From: Pseudomonas taeanensis MS-3
GTDB lineage: Bacteria > Pseudomonadota > Gammaproteobacteria > Pseudomonadales > Pseudomonadaceae
Length of the DNA stretch: 64,000 bases
Direction: 5' to 3'
NCBI RefSeq assembly: GCF_000498575.2
Contig: NZ_AWSQ01000001.1
Location: 700,199-764,198 of the forward strand
Below are positions 34,463-44,760 of the stretch, one piece after another. The translations under genes were made by a program, and so were the position numbers. The notes under the pieces are model-generated. The model saw only the letters and a program-made list of their open reading frames with translations. It was not told the DNA's origin and did not search any database. How positions within the stretch are numbered: position 1 is the first letter of the stretch; every line of letters begins with the position of its first letter.

Positions 34463-35158
34463 TCAGCTTCGCTCGCTAACCGCGCGCAACTGCTCCAGGC
34501 GCTGTATCTGCCGCCCTTGGCTATCGAAGTTGTCACTGCCCAGCCAGTGCTGGAACGCGGCGTGGCAGGCCGGCCATTCGCGGTCGATGATGGAAAACCA
34601 GGCGCTGTCGCGGTTGCGGCCCTTGATCACCATGTGCTGGCGGAAGGTGCCTTCGTAGACGAAGCCCAGCCGCTCGGCGGCGCGCATGGAACGGGCGTTT
34701 AGGGCGTTGCACTTCCACTCCAGGCGGCGGTAGCCGAGGGTGCCCATGGCCAGCTCGGCCAGCAGGTAGATCGCCTCGGTGGAGGCGGGGCTGCGCTGCA
34801 GGGTGCGGCCGAAGGCGATGTGGCCGATCTCGATGCTGCCGTCCTTGGGCGCCATGCGCAGGAAGCTGAGCAGGCCGGCGGCGCGCTGGCTGGCGCGTTC
34901 GAGTACGGCGAAGAACAGCGGGTCGCTGCTGGCCGCGTTAGCCGCCAACCAGGCATCGAAGGCCGCGCGCTCGGGAAACGGGCCATAGGGCAGGTAGTCC
35001 CACAGCAGTGGATCGGACTGCGGGCCTTGCAGGGCTTGCCACAGGTCATCGCCGTGGGCGGCCAGGTCCAGTGGTTCGAGGCGCACGTACTGGCCATCCA
35101 GCGCGGCGCGTTGCGGGATGGGGCGGGGCTGCCAGTCGGCCAGATTGGGGCGGGTCAT
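34463..35158 (-). CDS. RimJ/RimL-type GNAT acetyltransferase
   Basis: This 231-residue protein has the RimL-like arrangement: LDGQYVRLEPLDLAAHGDDLW at the start, a strand block GSIEIGHIAFGRTLQRSPASTEAIYLLAELAMGTLGYRRLEWKCNALNARSMRAAERLGFVYEGTFRQH carrying the acetyl-CoA region, then DSAWFSIIDREW. Members acetylate protein N-termini or small molecules. AGGAG precedes the ATG. It lies 13 bp downstream of the second GNAT gene, so the two are co-transcribed. Confidence 0.9.
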   Translation of the reverse strand: MTRPNLADWQPRPIPQRAALDGQYVRLEPLDLAAHGDDLWQALQGPQSDPLLWDYLPYGPFPERAAFDAWLAANAASSDPLFFAVLERASQRAAGLLSFLRMAPKDGSIEIGHIAFGRTLQRSPASTEAIYLLAELAMGTLGYRRLEWKCNALNARSMRAAERLGFVYEGTFRQHMVIKGRNRDSAWFSIIDREWPACHAAFQHWLGSDNFDSQGRQIQRLEQLRAVSERS

Positions 35159-35171
35159 GGCGCTGCTCCTT

Positions 35172-35615
35172 TCAGAGGTTCTTGCGGTACTGGATAAAGC
35201 CGGAGCGCTCGGCGATGCGCTGGTACAACTGCATGGCGTTGCCGTTGCTTTCGTGGGTCAGCCAGTGCACCCGCGAGGCGCCCGCGGCGCGGGCCTGGGC
35301 GTAGACGTGCTCGATCAGCCGGCGACCGGTTCCGGTGCGGCGGGTGTCTGCGGCGACAAACAGGTCCTGCAGGTAACAGCTGTTTTCCACCGACCAGTTG
35401 GAACGGTGGAAGATCCATTGCACCAGCCCCACTGCCTGGTCACCGCGCCAGGCCAGGGCGGCATGGGTCGGCTCGGAGGGGTCGAGGAAGCGTTGCCAGG
35501 TCACGGCGCTGGTCTCGGTGGGGAGCGCGCTCTGATAGAAGTCTAGGTAACCCAGCCATAACGGCAGCCAGGCGGCGTGGTCAGCGGGAATGACGGGGCG
35601 GATCTCGATAGTCAT
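35172..35615 (-). CDS. GNAT-family N-acetyltransferase
   Basis: This 147-residue GNAT protein has its core in CYLQDLFVAADTRRTGTGRRLIEHVYAQARAAG and HWLTHESNGNAMQLYQRIAERSGFIQYRKNL. It is a clear paralogue of the protein from 22639-23097: the pattern PVxxADxAAWLPLWxGY at the start, FLDP-EPxHAALAW, and the C-terminal third match almost residue for residue. AGGAAG is upstream of the ATG. A GNAT gene in the corresponding P. aeruginosa segment is the likely orthologue. Confidence 0.88.
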   Translation of the reverse strand: MTIEIRPVIPADHAAWLPLWLGYLDFYQSALPTETSAVTWQRFLDPSEPTHAALAWRGDQAVGLVQWIFHRSNWSVENSCYLQDLFVAADTRRTGTGRRLIEHVYAQARAAGASRVHWLTHESNGNAMQLYQRIAERSGFIQYRKNL

Positions 35616-35637
35616 GGGTCTTCCTGGGCTGGGTTAG

Positions 35638-35797
35638 TTGGTGGCCTGTGTGGCTAGTTCAATTAGGCAATTTCGGCGTCTGAGGCCCTGATACTGCGTT
35701 GCTGCTCCTCGCCATATCCAGCTATGACTGGTCGCAGCGTCTTGCCTCGGAACCTCAGTCATCCGAACTTGAGTTAACCAACTAGCCGTACAGGCCA
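35638..35797. repeat. Inverted repeat region between GNAT and PaiB-like genes
   Basis: TGGCCTGTGTGGCTAGTT near the left end and AACTAGCCGTACAGGCCA near the right end are complementary with two mismatches and enclose about 120 bp, which themselves contain a smaller imperfect dyad. The right arm reaches into the last codons of the PaiB-like gene. It looks like a small non-coding repeat element or a terminator complex. Confidence 0.5.
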
Positions 35798-36426
35798 CTT
35801 GGGCTGTTCATGCGTGCGGCCAGTTCGCGGTCGCGGGCATCAGGGCTGGCATTCAGGCCCTCGCGCACGCCGCTCTGGTCGGCGGCGCTGCGGTTCTGCC
35901 CGAGCTTCCATTTACCTTCCAGGCGCCGGATCGGCAGGGCGAAGCCGACGATGGCGCGCAGCATGCTGTCGAGGTAGTCGCGCGGTGCGTCTTCGATCGC
36001 CCAGGGCTGGGCGCGGCCAGCCTCGTGACGCGCGCTGAGGCGGCCGACCAGGGTCAGCAGACGTTCGGCGTCATCGAACAGTTCGATCTGGCCGTAGACG
36101 TGCACGGCGATGTAGTTCCAGGTCGGCACCACCTTGCCGTGCTCGGCCTTGGCCGGGTACCAGCTGGGGCTGACGTAGGCGTCCGGGCCATTGCATACCA
36201 CCAGCGTCTCGGGGTCTTGCGCGAGTGCCCGCCAGTGCGGATTGGCACGGGCGAAGTGACCGTAGAGGGTGCCGAACTCGCCTTCGTCGGCGACCAGCAA
36301 CAATGGCAGATGGCTGGCCTGCAGGCCGTCCGGGCCCTGGCTGACCAGGGTGGCCAGGCGTGACTCGGCGATCTGTTGGTGCAGTTCGACGAGGTCGTCC
36401 TGGCGAAAGGATGAGGGTAGATACAT
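35782..36426 (-). CDS. PaiB-like FMN-binding protein
   Basis: This 214-residue protein has the PaiB layout: MYLPSSFRQDDLVELHQQIAESRLATLVS, GTLYGHFARANPHWRAL, GPDAYVSPSWYPAKAEHGKVVPTWNYIAVHVYGQIELFDD and the C-terminal Ser/Arg region. The split-barrel fold binds flavin; in Bacillus it was described as a negative regulator of sporulation and degradative enzymes, in Gram-negatives the role is unclear. It is divergent from the MocR regulator with 90 bp between, and AGGAG precedes its ATG. The MocR protein may control it. Confidence 0.9.
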   Translation of the reverse strand: MYLPSSFRQDDLVELHQQIAESRLATLVSQGPDGLQASHLPLLLVADEGEFGTLYGHFARANPHWRALAQDPETLVVCNGPDAYVSPSWYPAKAEHGKVVPTWNYIAVHVYGQIELFDDAERLLTLVGRLSARHEAGRAQPWAIEDAPRDYLDSMLRAIVGFALPIRRLEGKWKLGQNRSAADQSGVREGLNASPDARDRELAARMNSPSGLYG

Positions 36427-36516
36427 GAACGTTCTCCTGGCGGGATGAGCTCATGCTAGGCAGGATATTGGTCTGTTGTAAGATCCATTTTCTGCGACTT
36501 TGATAGGGCCAATGCT

Positions 36517-37983
36517 ATGAGCACCCCCGTACCGCTGCCGGTCGACCTGTCCGGTATCCGCCTGGACCCCGCCCGGGGTCTGGCGCGCCAGCTGTACCAG
36601 GCGTTGCGCGAGCGCATCCTCGACGGACGCCTGGCCAGCGGCACGCGACTGCCGGCGGGGCGCGACCTGGCCGAACTGCTGGGCATCTCGCGCAACACCG
36701 TGGGCCGCGCCTTCGACCAGTTGTATGCCGAGGGTTATGTGGCGGGCCGGGTCGGCGACGGCACCTATGTCGCCGAACTGGTCGCGGTGGTGCGCCCGCC
36801 GCCCGCGCCGCCCAGCGCCGCAGCACCCAGTCAGGTCCTGCAGAGACTGCAACAGCACCATCTTCCCGTTCCGCTGGAGGGGGCGCCACGGGCCTTTCGG
36901 GTCGGCGTGCCGGCCTTCGATCTGTTTCCCTTCGAGACCTGGGCGCGGCTCAGCGCGCGCTTCTGGCGCAAACCGTCGTCGGCGCGCCTGGGCTATGGCG
37001 ACCCGGCCGGCGACGCGCAACTGCGCGAACTGATCGCTGCCTACCTGCGCAACAGTCGCGGCCTGCACTGCGACCCGGCACAGATTCTGGTCACCTGCGG
37101 CGCCCAGCAGGCCATCAGCCTGTGCGCCCAGCTGCTGGTCGAGCCGGGCGAGCGGGTGGCCATCGAGAACCCCGGTTACCGCGCCGCCGGCCATGCCTTC
37201 GCCGTGGCCGGCGCGCAGCTGGCAGGCATTCCGGTGGATGACGAAGGGCTGGATACCGCGGCGCTGGAGTCGGCGGGTGACTGCCGTCTGGTCTACGTCA
37301 CGCCCTCACATCAGTACCCCACCGGGGTGACCCTGTCGCTGGCGCGGCGCCTGGAACTGTTGGACTGGGCCGAGCGCCACGACAGCTGGATAGTCGAGGA
37401 CGATTACGACGGCGAGTACCGCTACAGCGGCACGCCCCTGGCGCCGCTGGCCGCCCTCGACCGCCAGGGCCGGGTGCTCTACGTCGGCACCTTCTGCAAG
37501 ATCACCTTCCCGGCGCTGCGCCTGGGCTATCTGGTGCTGCCGGTTGGCCTGGCCGAGTCCTTCGCCCGCCGTCGCGCCCTGGACATGCGCCATTCGGAGA
37601 TCGGCACCCAGGCGGTGATGGCCGAGTTCATAGCCGCCGGGCATTTCCAGCGGCATATCAGGCGCATGCGCGGCGCCGCGCGCAGTCGTCGCGATGCCTT
37701 GCTGGCCGGCTGGCCGACCGAGGTGCCCGGCTGCGCGGCGCTGCCGACGGTGGAGGCCGGCTTGCACCTGTGCGTGCGGGTGGACAGCCTGGCGCGCGAA
37801 CGCGAGCTGATCGCCTTGGCGGCTGCAGTGGGGGTGGAGTTGAACGCACTCAGCGACTACTGGCTGGCGGACGGCACGCCGCCAGAGGATCGCCGCGCCG
37901 GGCTGGTGCTGGGCTTTGCCGCGGTGCCCGAGGCGCAGATCAGCGAAGCCCTGCAGGCGTTGCGCCGCGCCTGGCGGCTGTGA
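36517..37983 (+). CDS. MocR/PdxR-type GntR-aminotransferase regulator
   Basis: This 488-residue protein joins a GntR winged helix (LARQLYQALRERILDGRLASGTRLPAGRDLAELLGISRNTVGRAFDQLYAEGYV, residues 20-75) to a fold-type I aminotransferase domain. PLP-site blocks are ILVTCGAQQAISL, IENPGYRAAG, VTPSHQYPTGVTLS, DDYDGEYRY and the Lys in VGTFCKITFPALRLGYLV. Such regulators bind PLP and often act on the divergent gene, here the PaiB-like one. A PdxR-like gene holds a similar place in P. aeruginosa. Confidence 0.93.
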   Translation: MSTPVPLPVDLSGIRLDPARGLARQLYQALRERILDGRLASGTRLPAGRDLAELLGISRNTVGRAFDQLYAEGYVAGRVGDGTYVAELVAVVRPPPAPPSAAAPSQVLQRLQQHHLPVPLEGAPRAFRVGVPAFDLFPFETWARLSARFWRKPSSARLGYGDPAGDAQLRELIAAYLRNSRGLHCDPAQILVTCGAQQAISLCAQLLVEPGERVAIENPGYRAAGHAFAVAGAQLAGIPVDDEGLDTAALESAGDCRLVYVTPSHQYPTGVTLSLARRLELLDWAERHDSWIVEDDYDGEYRYSGTPLAPLAALDRQGRVLYVGTFCKITFPALRLGYLVLPVGLAESFARRRALDMRHSEIGTQAVMAEFIAAGHFQRHIRRMRGAARSRRDALLAGWPTEVPGCAALPTVEAGLHLCVRVDSLARERELIALAAAVGVELNALSDYWLADGTPPEDRRAGLVLGFAAVPEAQISEALQALRRAWRL

Positions 37984-38020
37984 ACGTGCTGGCTGTCACG
38001 GGGGCTGCACAAACGCAAAA

Positions 38021-38040
38021 GGGATGGCCGAAGCCATCCC
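38021..38040 (-). terminator. Hairpin with T run on the minus strand
   Basis: Perfect 8-bp stem GGGATGGC/GCCATCCC with a 4-base loop, followed on the minus strand by TTTTGCG. It can end transcription of the symporter gene arriving from 38200, and it also lies just after the MocR stop. Confidence 0.6.
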
Positions 38041-38199
38041 TGTAGCAAAGCAGAGCCGAGGCAACCGGGCGTTGCCTCAGGTTTGCAGCGGCAGCAGATG
38101 CGGGGCTATCAGGATGTCGCCCAGTGTGGCGTCGTCCCGCTGTCGCCCAGTCGCTTCGCCGCAGGCAGTTGGCGCGGCCTCAACGGCATTGCCCGCCCT

Positions 38200-39459
38200 T
38201 CACTCTTTATCGCTGGAATTGTAGATATCCAGGTCCAGCTCGTTCTCGCTACGTCCGACCAGGGTGGTGGTCATCAGGTCGCCGGCGACGTTCACCGTGG
38301 TGCGCGCCATGTCGAGGATGCGGTCGATACCGGCGATCAGCGCCACGCCCTCGAGCGGCAGGCCGACCGAGCTGAGTACCAGGCCGAGCATAATCAGGCC
38401 TGCACCGGGCACGCCAGCGGTGCCGATCGAGGCCAGGGTGGCGGTGAGGATGATCATCAGGTACTGGCCGGCATTCAGGTCTATGCCGAAGGCCTGGGCG
38501 ATGAACAGCGCCAACACGCCCTGGTAGATGGCGGTGCCGTCCATGTTGATGGTGGCGCCCACGGGCAGTACGAAACCGGCTACGCCCTCGGATACGCCGA
38601 GGTTCTTGCGCGCGCACTCGATGGAGACCGGCAGGGTGCCGGAACTGCTGGAGGTGCTGAACGCTACTACCAGGGCGTCGAGGATGCCCTGGAAAAAGCG
38701 CAGCGGGTTGAGCCGCGCCAGCAGGCTGAGCAGGCCGCCGTAGACCAGCAACACGTGGACGATGCTGGCCAGGTAAATGACCCCGATGACCTCGGCCAGT
38801 GGCAGCAGTACTTCGGCGCCGTGGCTGCCGACTACGCCGGCGATCAGGGCGAACACGCCGTAGGGTGCCAGGCGCATGACCAGGTCGGTGAGCTTGTAGA
38901 GGGTCTCGGCCAGGCTGTTGAACAGCTTGATCGCCGGCTCGGCCTTTTCACCGATCAGGTTCATGCTCACGCCCAGGCCGATGGCGAAGACGATGATTTG
39001 CAGCACATTGCCTTGGGCAAAGGCGTTTACCGGGTTGCTCGGCACCATGGCGACCAGGGTGTCGATCAGTGCCGGTGCCTGCGCCGCACTGGCGGCTTCT
39101 GCGGCCACCATGTTGAGGCCCTCGCCGGGGCTGAACAGGCCGCCGAACAGCAGGCCGATGCTTACCGCGAAGGCGGTGGTGACCATATAGATGGCGATGG
39201 TCTTGGCGCTGATGCGGCCGAGCTTGCTGGTGTCGCGCATGGAGGTGATGCCCGCCACCAGAGAGACGAAGACCAGCGGCACAATGAGCATCTTGATCGC
39301 GTTGAGGAACAGTTGGCCGAGCGGGGCCAGGCTCAAGGCGTCCTTGCCGAAGGTCATACCGACCAATACGCCGAGCACCAGGCCGGTGACAATTTGTTGC
39401 CACAGCGGCAGGCGTGCCCACAGGCGCAGGGGGGCGGTCAGGGAGGAGATTGCAGTCAT
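38200..39459 (-). CDS. Dicarboxylate/amino acid:cation symporter (GltP/DctA family)
   Basis: This 419-residue inner-membrane protein has the DAACS signature elements: the Ser-rich re-entrant loop STSSSSGTLPVSIE (near 270), VLPVGATINMDGTAIYQGV (near 300), TAGVPGAGLIMLGLVLSSVGLP and DRILDMARTTVNVAGD. It imports glutamate, aspartate or C4-dicarboxylates with Na+ or H+. It lies directly downstream of aspartase on the same strand, though a terminator separates them, so aspartate or fumarate/succinate uptake is plausible. Confidence 0.92.
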   Translation of the reverse strand: MTAISSLTAPLRLWARLPLWQQIVTGLVLGVLVGMTFGKDALSLAPLGQLFLNAIKMLIVPLVFVSLVAGITSMRDTSKLGRISAKTIAIYMVTTAFAVSIGLLFGGLFSPGEGLNMVAAEAASAAQAPALIDTLVAMVPSNPVNAFAQGNVLQIIVFAIGLGVSMNLIGEKAEPAIKLFNSLAETLYKLTDLVMRLAPYGVFALIAGVVGSHGAEVLLPLAEVIGVIYLASIVHVLLVYGGLLSLLARLNPLRFFQGILDALVVAFSTSSSSGTLPVSIECARKNLGVSEGVAGFVLPVGATINMDGTAIYQGVLALFIAQAFGIDLNAGQYLMIILTATLASIGTAGVPGAGLIMLGLVLSSVGLPLEGVALIAGIDRILDMARTTVNVAGDLMTTTLVGRSENELDLDIYNSSDKE

Positions 39460-39556
39460 CGGGTTACCCGTCTTGTTGTTGTCGTGGGAGCACAGGCTTA
39501 TCTGCGCGCCCTCGTGAATAGGCAGTCAGGCCGGGCGCCAGGCCGGCGTCCGCAAA

Positions 39557-39593
39557 TAAAAAAGCCCCGATGCCAGTGGGCGGCGTCGGGGCT
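39557..39593 (-). terminator. Intrinsic terminator after aspA
   Basis: Stem AGCCCCGA/TCGGGGCT followed on the minus strand by TTTTTTATTT. It starts 13 bp after the aspA stop codon and separates it from the symporter gene. Confidence 0.9.
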
Positions 39594-39605
39594 TGGATCG
39601 AGCGC

Positions 39606-41030
<1,425 letters not shown>

Positions 41031-41176
41031 GATGGCTAGCTTCTCTTGGGGATGCGGTGAGTGCCGCGATGCCTTCTAGAATATGGGCTGTGCTCAAATG
41101 CCGGCCAATGCTGTTAAGCGCTGGGGTATGCATAATCGGCATAATGTCGGCGTGACGTCCTAAACTGATCGGACGT

Positions 41177-41235
41177 GTAGCCCGGATGAAATCCGGGGTG
41201 CCTAACCACTCTGCCCCGGATTGCATCCGGGCTAC
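41177..41235. repeat. Pair of inverted REP palindromes
   Basis: GTAGCCCGGATGAAATCCGGGG and, 15 bp on, its mirror copy ending CATCCGGGCTAC. The pair could fold into a long hairpin. It sits between aspA and its LysR gene and excludes the longer LysR reading frame as coding. Confidence 0.85.
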
Positions 41236-41272
41236 GGGCGATTATTCATTCCATCGGCATTACGGAAAGCAG

Positions 41273-42178
41273 ATGAACCTGGAAACCAAATGGCTGGAGG
41301 ACTTCGTCACCCTGGCCGCCACCCGCAGCTTTTCCCAGGCCGCCGAGAAGCGCTTCGTCACCCAGCCGGCCTTCAGTCGACGGATCAAGGCGCTGGAGCA
41401 GATGCTCGGCCTGACCCTGGTCAACCGCGCGCGCACCCCGGTGGAGTTGACCGAGTCGGGACAATTGTTTCTGGTCACCGCACGCAGCCTGGTCGAGCAG
41501 CTCGGCGAGGTGGTGCGCCATCTGCACAACCTCGAGGGCAAGCAGGGCGAAATGTTGCAGATCGCCGCCGCCCACTCGCTGACCCTGGGCTTCTTTCCCG
41601 AGTGGATCGCCCGTTTGCGTCGCGAAGGCCTGCCGCTGACCACCCGCCTGGTGGCGACCAACGTCGGTGAGGCGGTGCATTCGCTGCGTGAAGGCAGTTG
41701 CGACCTGATCCTCGCCTACTACGACCCGGACGCCGCGTTGCAGATGGACCCGGAGATTTTTCCCTCGCTGCACCTGGGCCTGACCTCGATGCTGCCGGTG
41801 TGCGCGGTGGACGAAGCGGGGCAACCCTTGTTCGATCTCGACAGCGGCCAGAGCGTGCCGTTGCTGGCCTATTCTGCGGGGGCCTTTCTCGGCCGCTCGG
41901 TGAATCTGTTGTTGCGCCAGCGCGCCCTGCGTTCCAGCACCGTGTACGAAACGGCGATGGCCGACAGCCTGAAAAGCATGGCCCTGCAAGGCATGGGCGT
42001 GGCCTGGGTGCCGCGCCTGAGCGTGACCGCCGAACTGGCCCGCGGCGAGTTGGCGGTGTGTGGCGGGGAACCCTGGCAGGTACCGCTGGAGATCCGCCTA
42101 TACCGCTGCGCCCTGGTGCGCAAGGCGGCGGTGCGCCTGCTGTGGCGCAAGCTGGAAAGCGGCGAGGTGGGACGCTGA
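41273..42178 (+). CDS. LysR-family regulator next to aspA
   Basis: This 301-residue protein has the HTH WLEDFVTLAATRSFSQAAEKRFVTQPAFSRRIKALEQMLGLTLVNRARTPVELTESG (residues 6-63) and a LysR effector domain. The QPAFSRRIKALE variant of the recognition helix is typical of a HypT/YjiE-like branch. The ATG at 41273 is used because the upstream part of the frame overlaps the REP pair. It probably controls aspA; effector unknown. A terminator follows 40 bp downstream. Confidence 0.9.
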   Translation: MNLETKWLEDFVTLAATRSFSQAAEKRFVTQPAFSRRIKALEQMLGLTLVNRARTPVELTESGQLFLVTARSLVEQLGEVVRHLHNLEGKQGEMLQIAAAHSLTLGFFPEWIARLRREGLPLTTRLVATNVGEAVHSLREGSCDLILAYYDPDAALQMDPEIFPSLHLGLTSMLPVCAVDEAGQPLFDLDSGQSVPLLAYSAGAFLGRSVNLLLRQRALRSSTVYETAMADSLKSMALQGMGVAWVPRLSVTAELARGELAVCGGEPWQVPLEIRLYRCALVRKAAVRLLWRKLESGEVGR

Positions 42179-42217
42179 GACGGCTGCCGGCCTACGCCGG
42201 ATAGCCTGGAAAAACAA

Positions 42218-42247
42218 AAATGCCCGTCTCTCACGAAACGGGCATTT
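42218..42247. terminator. Bidirectional intrinsic terminator
   Basis: Stem AAATGCCCGT/ACGGGCATTT with a 10-base loop, A-rich on the left and T-rich on the right. It serves the LysR gene on the left and the convergent dioxygenase gene on the right. Confidence 0.88.
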
Positions 42248-42279
42248 CTATTTCTTCAGCCGGGTTGCCGGGCGTGCAA

Positions 42280-43512
42280 TCAGCTTGTCACGCCAGCGGT
42301 CTGGCGGGCGGTGACCCTGAGGGCGGACTCGACCATGTCGTAGTCGACATAGCAGCCTTGCAGGTGGCGGCGACCGGTTTGCGGGTCGAAGCTCTTGCGG
42401 CCATGCATGACCCGGCGATTGTCGAAGGCGACCATCTCGCCAGCGGCCAGGCGCAGGTCGAGGCGGTAACGCGGCGAGCGCAGAATCTTCCAGAAGGCCA
42501 GGTAGGCGCGGTACCAGGGCATGATCTGCGCAGGCGGCAAACGCAGGCTGTCACGCAGCCAGTTGTTGAAGCGCACCTCGATGACCTGATCGTGTTCGTC
42601 GAGGTGAATCACCGTGGCGCGTGTCACCAGGTCGACCTCTTCGTCGGCGAAGCGGCAGTCGATGGCGGTTTCGGCCAGCAGGCGGAAGGCCTGCGGGTCC
42701 TGCTCGCGCAGGGCCTCGGCCACGGCGACGCCGTCGGCGAAGATCGACTCGCCGCCCTGGGCATCGTTGGCCAGGCAGTAGAGCATCTGGATATCCGGCG
42801 GATTCTTCCAGTTGGTCAGGTCGGTATGCAGCTCAAGGCCCAGCGCGGTGTAGGCAGCATTATTCGGCTTGGGCTTGCTGAAGACCTCGAAGCGGCCGCC
42901 GAAGTTGCTGGCGCGGATCGGGCCGATGGTGGCCGCGACCTGATCGATTTCGCCACCTTCGCTGGGACCGTTTTGCAGGATCGCGAAACCGTCACGGCAC
43001 AGCGCATGCAGCCAGTCCAGGCGTGCGTTGCCACCGGCCATGTAGTCGACGAAGTCGCTGCGATGAGGGATGAAGTGTTCCGCCCAGGCCTGGTTCGCCG
43101 GCACGATGCTCGGCTGCCAGGCCTGCTGCTGCGGGCGCAGGCGATACAGCCAACCGGCGTCGAAGCGGCTGGCATGGCCGTCGCTCCAGATGAGCGCCAG
43201 ATGCCCGCCCTCGACACTGATGGCCGGGGCCATCTCCAGGCAGTTGGGGTCGAGGTCGATGATGAACTGGGTGCGCTCGTAGGTCTGCGGGTGCCGGCAG
43301 GCGTCGCAAGCGCAGTGATCGCGCAGCCACAGCAGCGGATATGCGGCACTTTCGCGGGTATCCAGCAGCTGCCAGGCGACGTGGATGCAGTCGTCTGCGC
43401 AGTGGGCGGCGACGATCGGCGGTGAGTTGGTGTAGGCGCCGTATTCTTTCATGTCGACTGAGCTGCTCAGGCTATCGGCGGCGGCAGCTGGGGGTGTGAG
43501 GCAGTCAGTCAT
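42280..43512 (-). CDS. Gamma-butyrobetaine hydroxylase-like dioxygenase
   Basis: This 410-residue 2-oxoglutarate/Fe(II) oxygenase of the TauD/BBOX1 class would convert gamma-butyrobetaine to L-carnitine. The N-terminal zinc domain (DUF971-like) shows LLWLRDHCACDACRHP with Cys67, 69 and 72. The catalytic domain has the iron triad His229, Asp231 (LELHTDLTN) and His370 (RRVMHGRKSF), and the 2OG-binding Arg in GRRHLQGCY. GGAG stands before the ATG at 43512; an alternative ATG at 43452 would remove 20 residues. It is divergent from a LysR gene with which it shares a 211-bp control region. Confidence 0.88.
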   Translation of the reverse strand: MTDCLTPPAAAADSLSSSVDMKEYGAYTNSPPIVAAHCADDCIHVAWQLLDTRESAAYPLLWLRDHCACDACRHPQTYERTQFIIDLDPNCLEMAPAISVEGGHLALIWSDGHASRFDAGWLYRLRPQQQAWQPSIVPANQAWAEHFIPHRSDFVDYMAGGNARLDWLHALCRDGFAILQNGPSEGGEIDQVAATIGPIRASNFGGRFEVFSKPKPNNAAYTALGLELHTDLTNWKNPPDIQMLYCLANDAQGGESIFADGVAVAEALREQDPQAFRLLAETAIDCRFADEEVDLVTRATVIHLDEHDQVIEVRFNNWLRDSLRLPPAQIMPWYRAYLAFWKILRSPRYRLDLRLAAGEMVAFDNRRVMHGRKSFDPQTGRRHLQGCYVDYDMVESALRVTARQTAGVTS

Positions 43513-43619
43513 CGGGTATCTCCGCTAAAGCGCAGCGCGCGTAAAAGTAGCTCGGTTGGCCGTGAAGTGGGGTGTTCGGCGCATGTCCGGTGCAAGCAAG
43601 GGTGAGGCTTGGCAGAGGG

Positions 43620-43673
43620 GCTGACAAACGATCAATTCATGCTCTGAGACCAAGCCAGGCTAATGCCTGCCTT
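43620..43673. promoter_or_regulatory. 54-bp shared element, copy A
   Basis: A segment starting GCTGACAAACGATC and ending GGCTAATGCCTGCCTT that aligns without gaps to 45909-45962. It includes CTAAT, the core of GcvA-type LysR sites. It lies 51 bp before the LysR ATG and about 108 bp before the dioxygenase start. Confidence 0.75.
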
Positions 43674-43723
43674 AGTCATGTGCGCTATTCTCGGCGCATT
43701 GCCCCTCTTCAGTGAGCCACCCC

Positions 43724-44689
43724 ATGAGCGATTCCGAGCGACCTGCTTCAGCCACTACCAGCGGGCCAATGGCCGATCATCTGGATCTGTCCGGGCTGAC
43801 CCACGACCTGCCGCCCTTGCTTTGGCTGGAGGCATTCGAGGTGGCCGCGCGCACCCTGAGTTTCACCGCCGCCGGCCGCGAGCTGAACATTACCCAGTCG
43901 GCGGTCAGCCAGCGCATCCGTTTGCTGGAGGATCGCCTCGGTCAGGCGCTATTCGTCCGCCATCCGCGCAGCCTGAGTCTGACCCTGGCCGGCCAGGCCT
44001 GGTTGCCATCGATCCAGACCGCCTTCTTGCGCATGCGTGACAGCACGGCCGAGGTGTTCGGTCTGTCGCGCGATGCGCCGGTCACCTTGCGCTCAACGCC
44101 GCTGGCGCAACAGGCCTGGCTGGCGCCGCGGTTGGTGGCTTTTCACAAGGCTCATCCCGAGGTGGCCCTGCACCTGGCCAGCGGCTTCTGGAGCAATGAC
44201 TTCGGCAGCGAGGGGGCGGACATGGAGATCCGTTACGGTCGCGGCGATTGGGACGAGCAGGAATGCATTGCCCTGGGCGAAGGCGAAGAACAGATGGTGG
44301 CCCTGGCGGCGCCGGAGCTGGCGGCGCGTCTGCAACGTCCCGAGGACCTGGCCGGCGAGACACTGTTGCACTCAGTCGGCTTCGCCGTCGGCTGGCGCGC
44401 CTGGTTGCAGGCGGCTGGCGTGGCCGAGTTGGAGCGGCAAACCCGGCGGATCAGCTGCGACACCCAGGTGATGGCCCTCGAACTGGCGCGCCAGGGCATG
44501 GGCATCGCCCTGGCCCACCGCAACCTGTTCATGCGTTGGCAGCGCGAAGTGCGCCACGGCCTGGTGCCGGTGTTCGACCTGTGCGTGACCACGCCGGAGC
44601 GTTTCTGGCTGGTACGTCCGTTGCGCCGTCAGTTGCGCGAACCGGCGCAGAAGCTGTGGGACTGGCTGGTGAGCCATCGCCAGGATTGA
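43724..44689 (+). CDS. GcvA-like LysR-family regulator
   Basis: This 321-residue protein has a GcvA-type HTH (LPPLLWLEAFEVAARTLSFTAAGRELNITQSAVSQRIRLLEDRLGQALFVRHPRSLSLT, about residues 26-85) and a GcvA-like effector domain (DMEIRYGRGDWDEQECIALGEGEEQMVALAAPEL). About 25 extra polar residues precede the HTH; a GTG at 43712 is another possible start. Its likely targets are the divergent dioxygenase gene and the binding-protein gene at 44761-45705, because both upstream regions share the 54-bp element. Confidence 0.88.
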   Translation: MSDSERPASATTSGPMADHLDLSGLTHDLPPLLWLEAFEVAARTLSFTAAGRELNITQSAVSQRIRLLEDRLGQALFVRHPRSLSLTLAGQAWLPSIQTAFLRMRDSTAEVFGLSRDAPVTLRSTPLAQQAWLAPRLVAFHKAHPEVALHLASGFWSNDFGSEGADMEIRYGRGDWDEQECIALGEGEEQMVALAAPELAARLQRPEDLAGETLLHSVGFAVGWRAWLQAAGVAELERQTRRISCDTQVMALELARQGMGIALAHRNLFMRWQREVRHGLVPVFDLCVTTPERFWLVRPLRRQLREPAQKLWDWLVSHRQD

Positions 44690-44760
44690 GCCGCGGCTGT
44701 TTAGCGGGTGCAGTGCTGAGACAGCGCGCCGGGCACCCGGCCCGGCGCGCTGCCTGCGGG

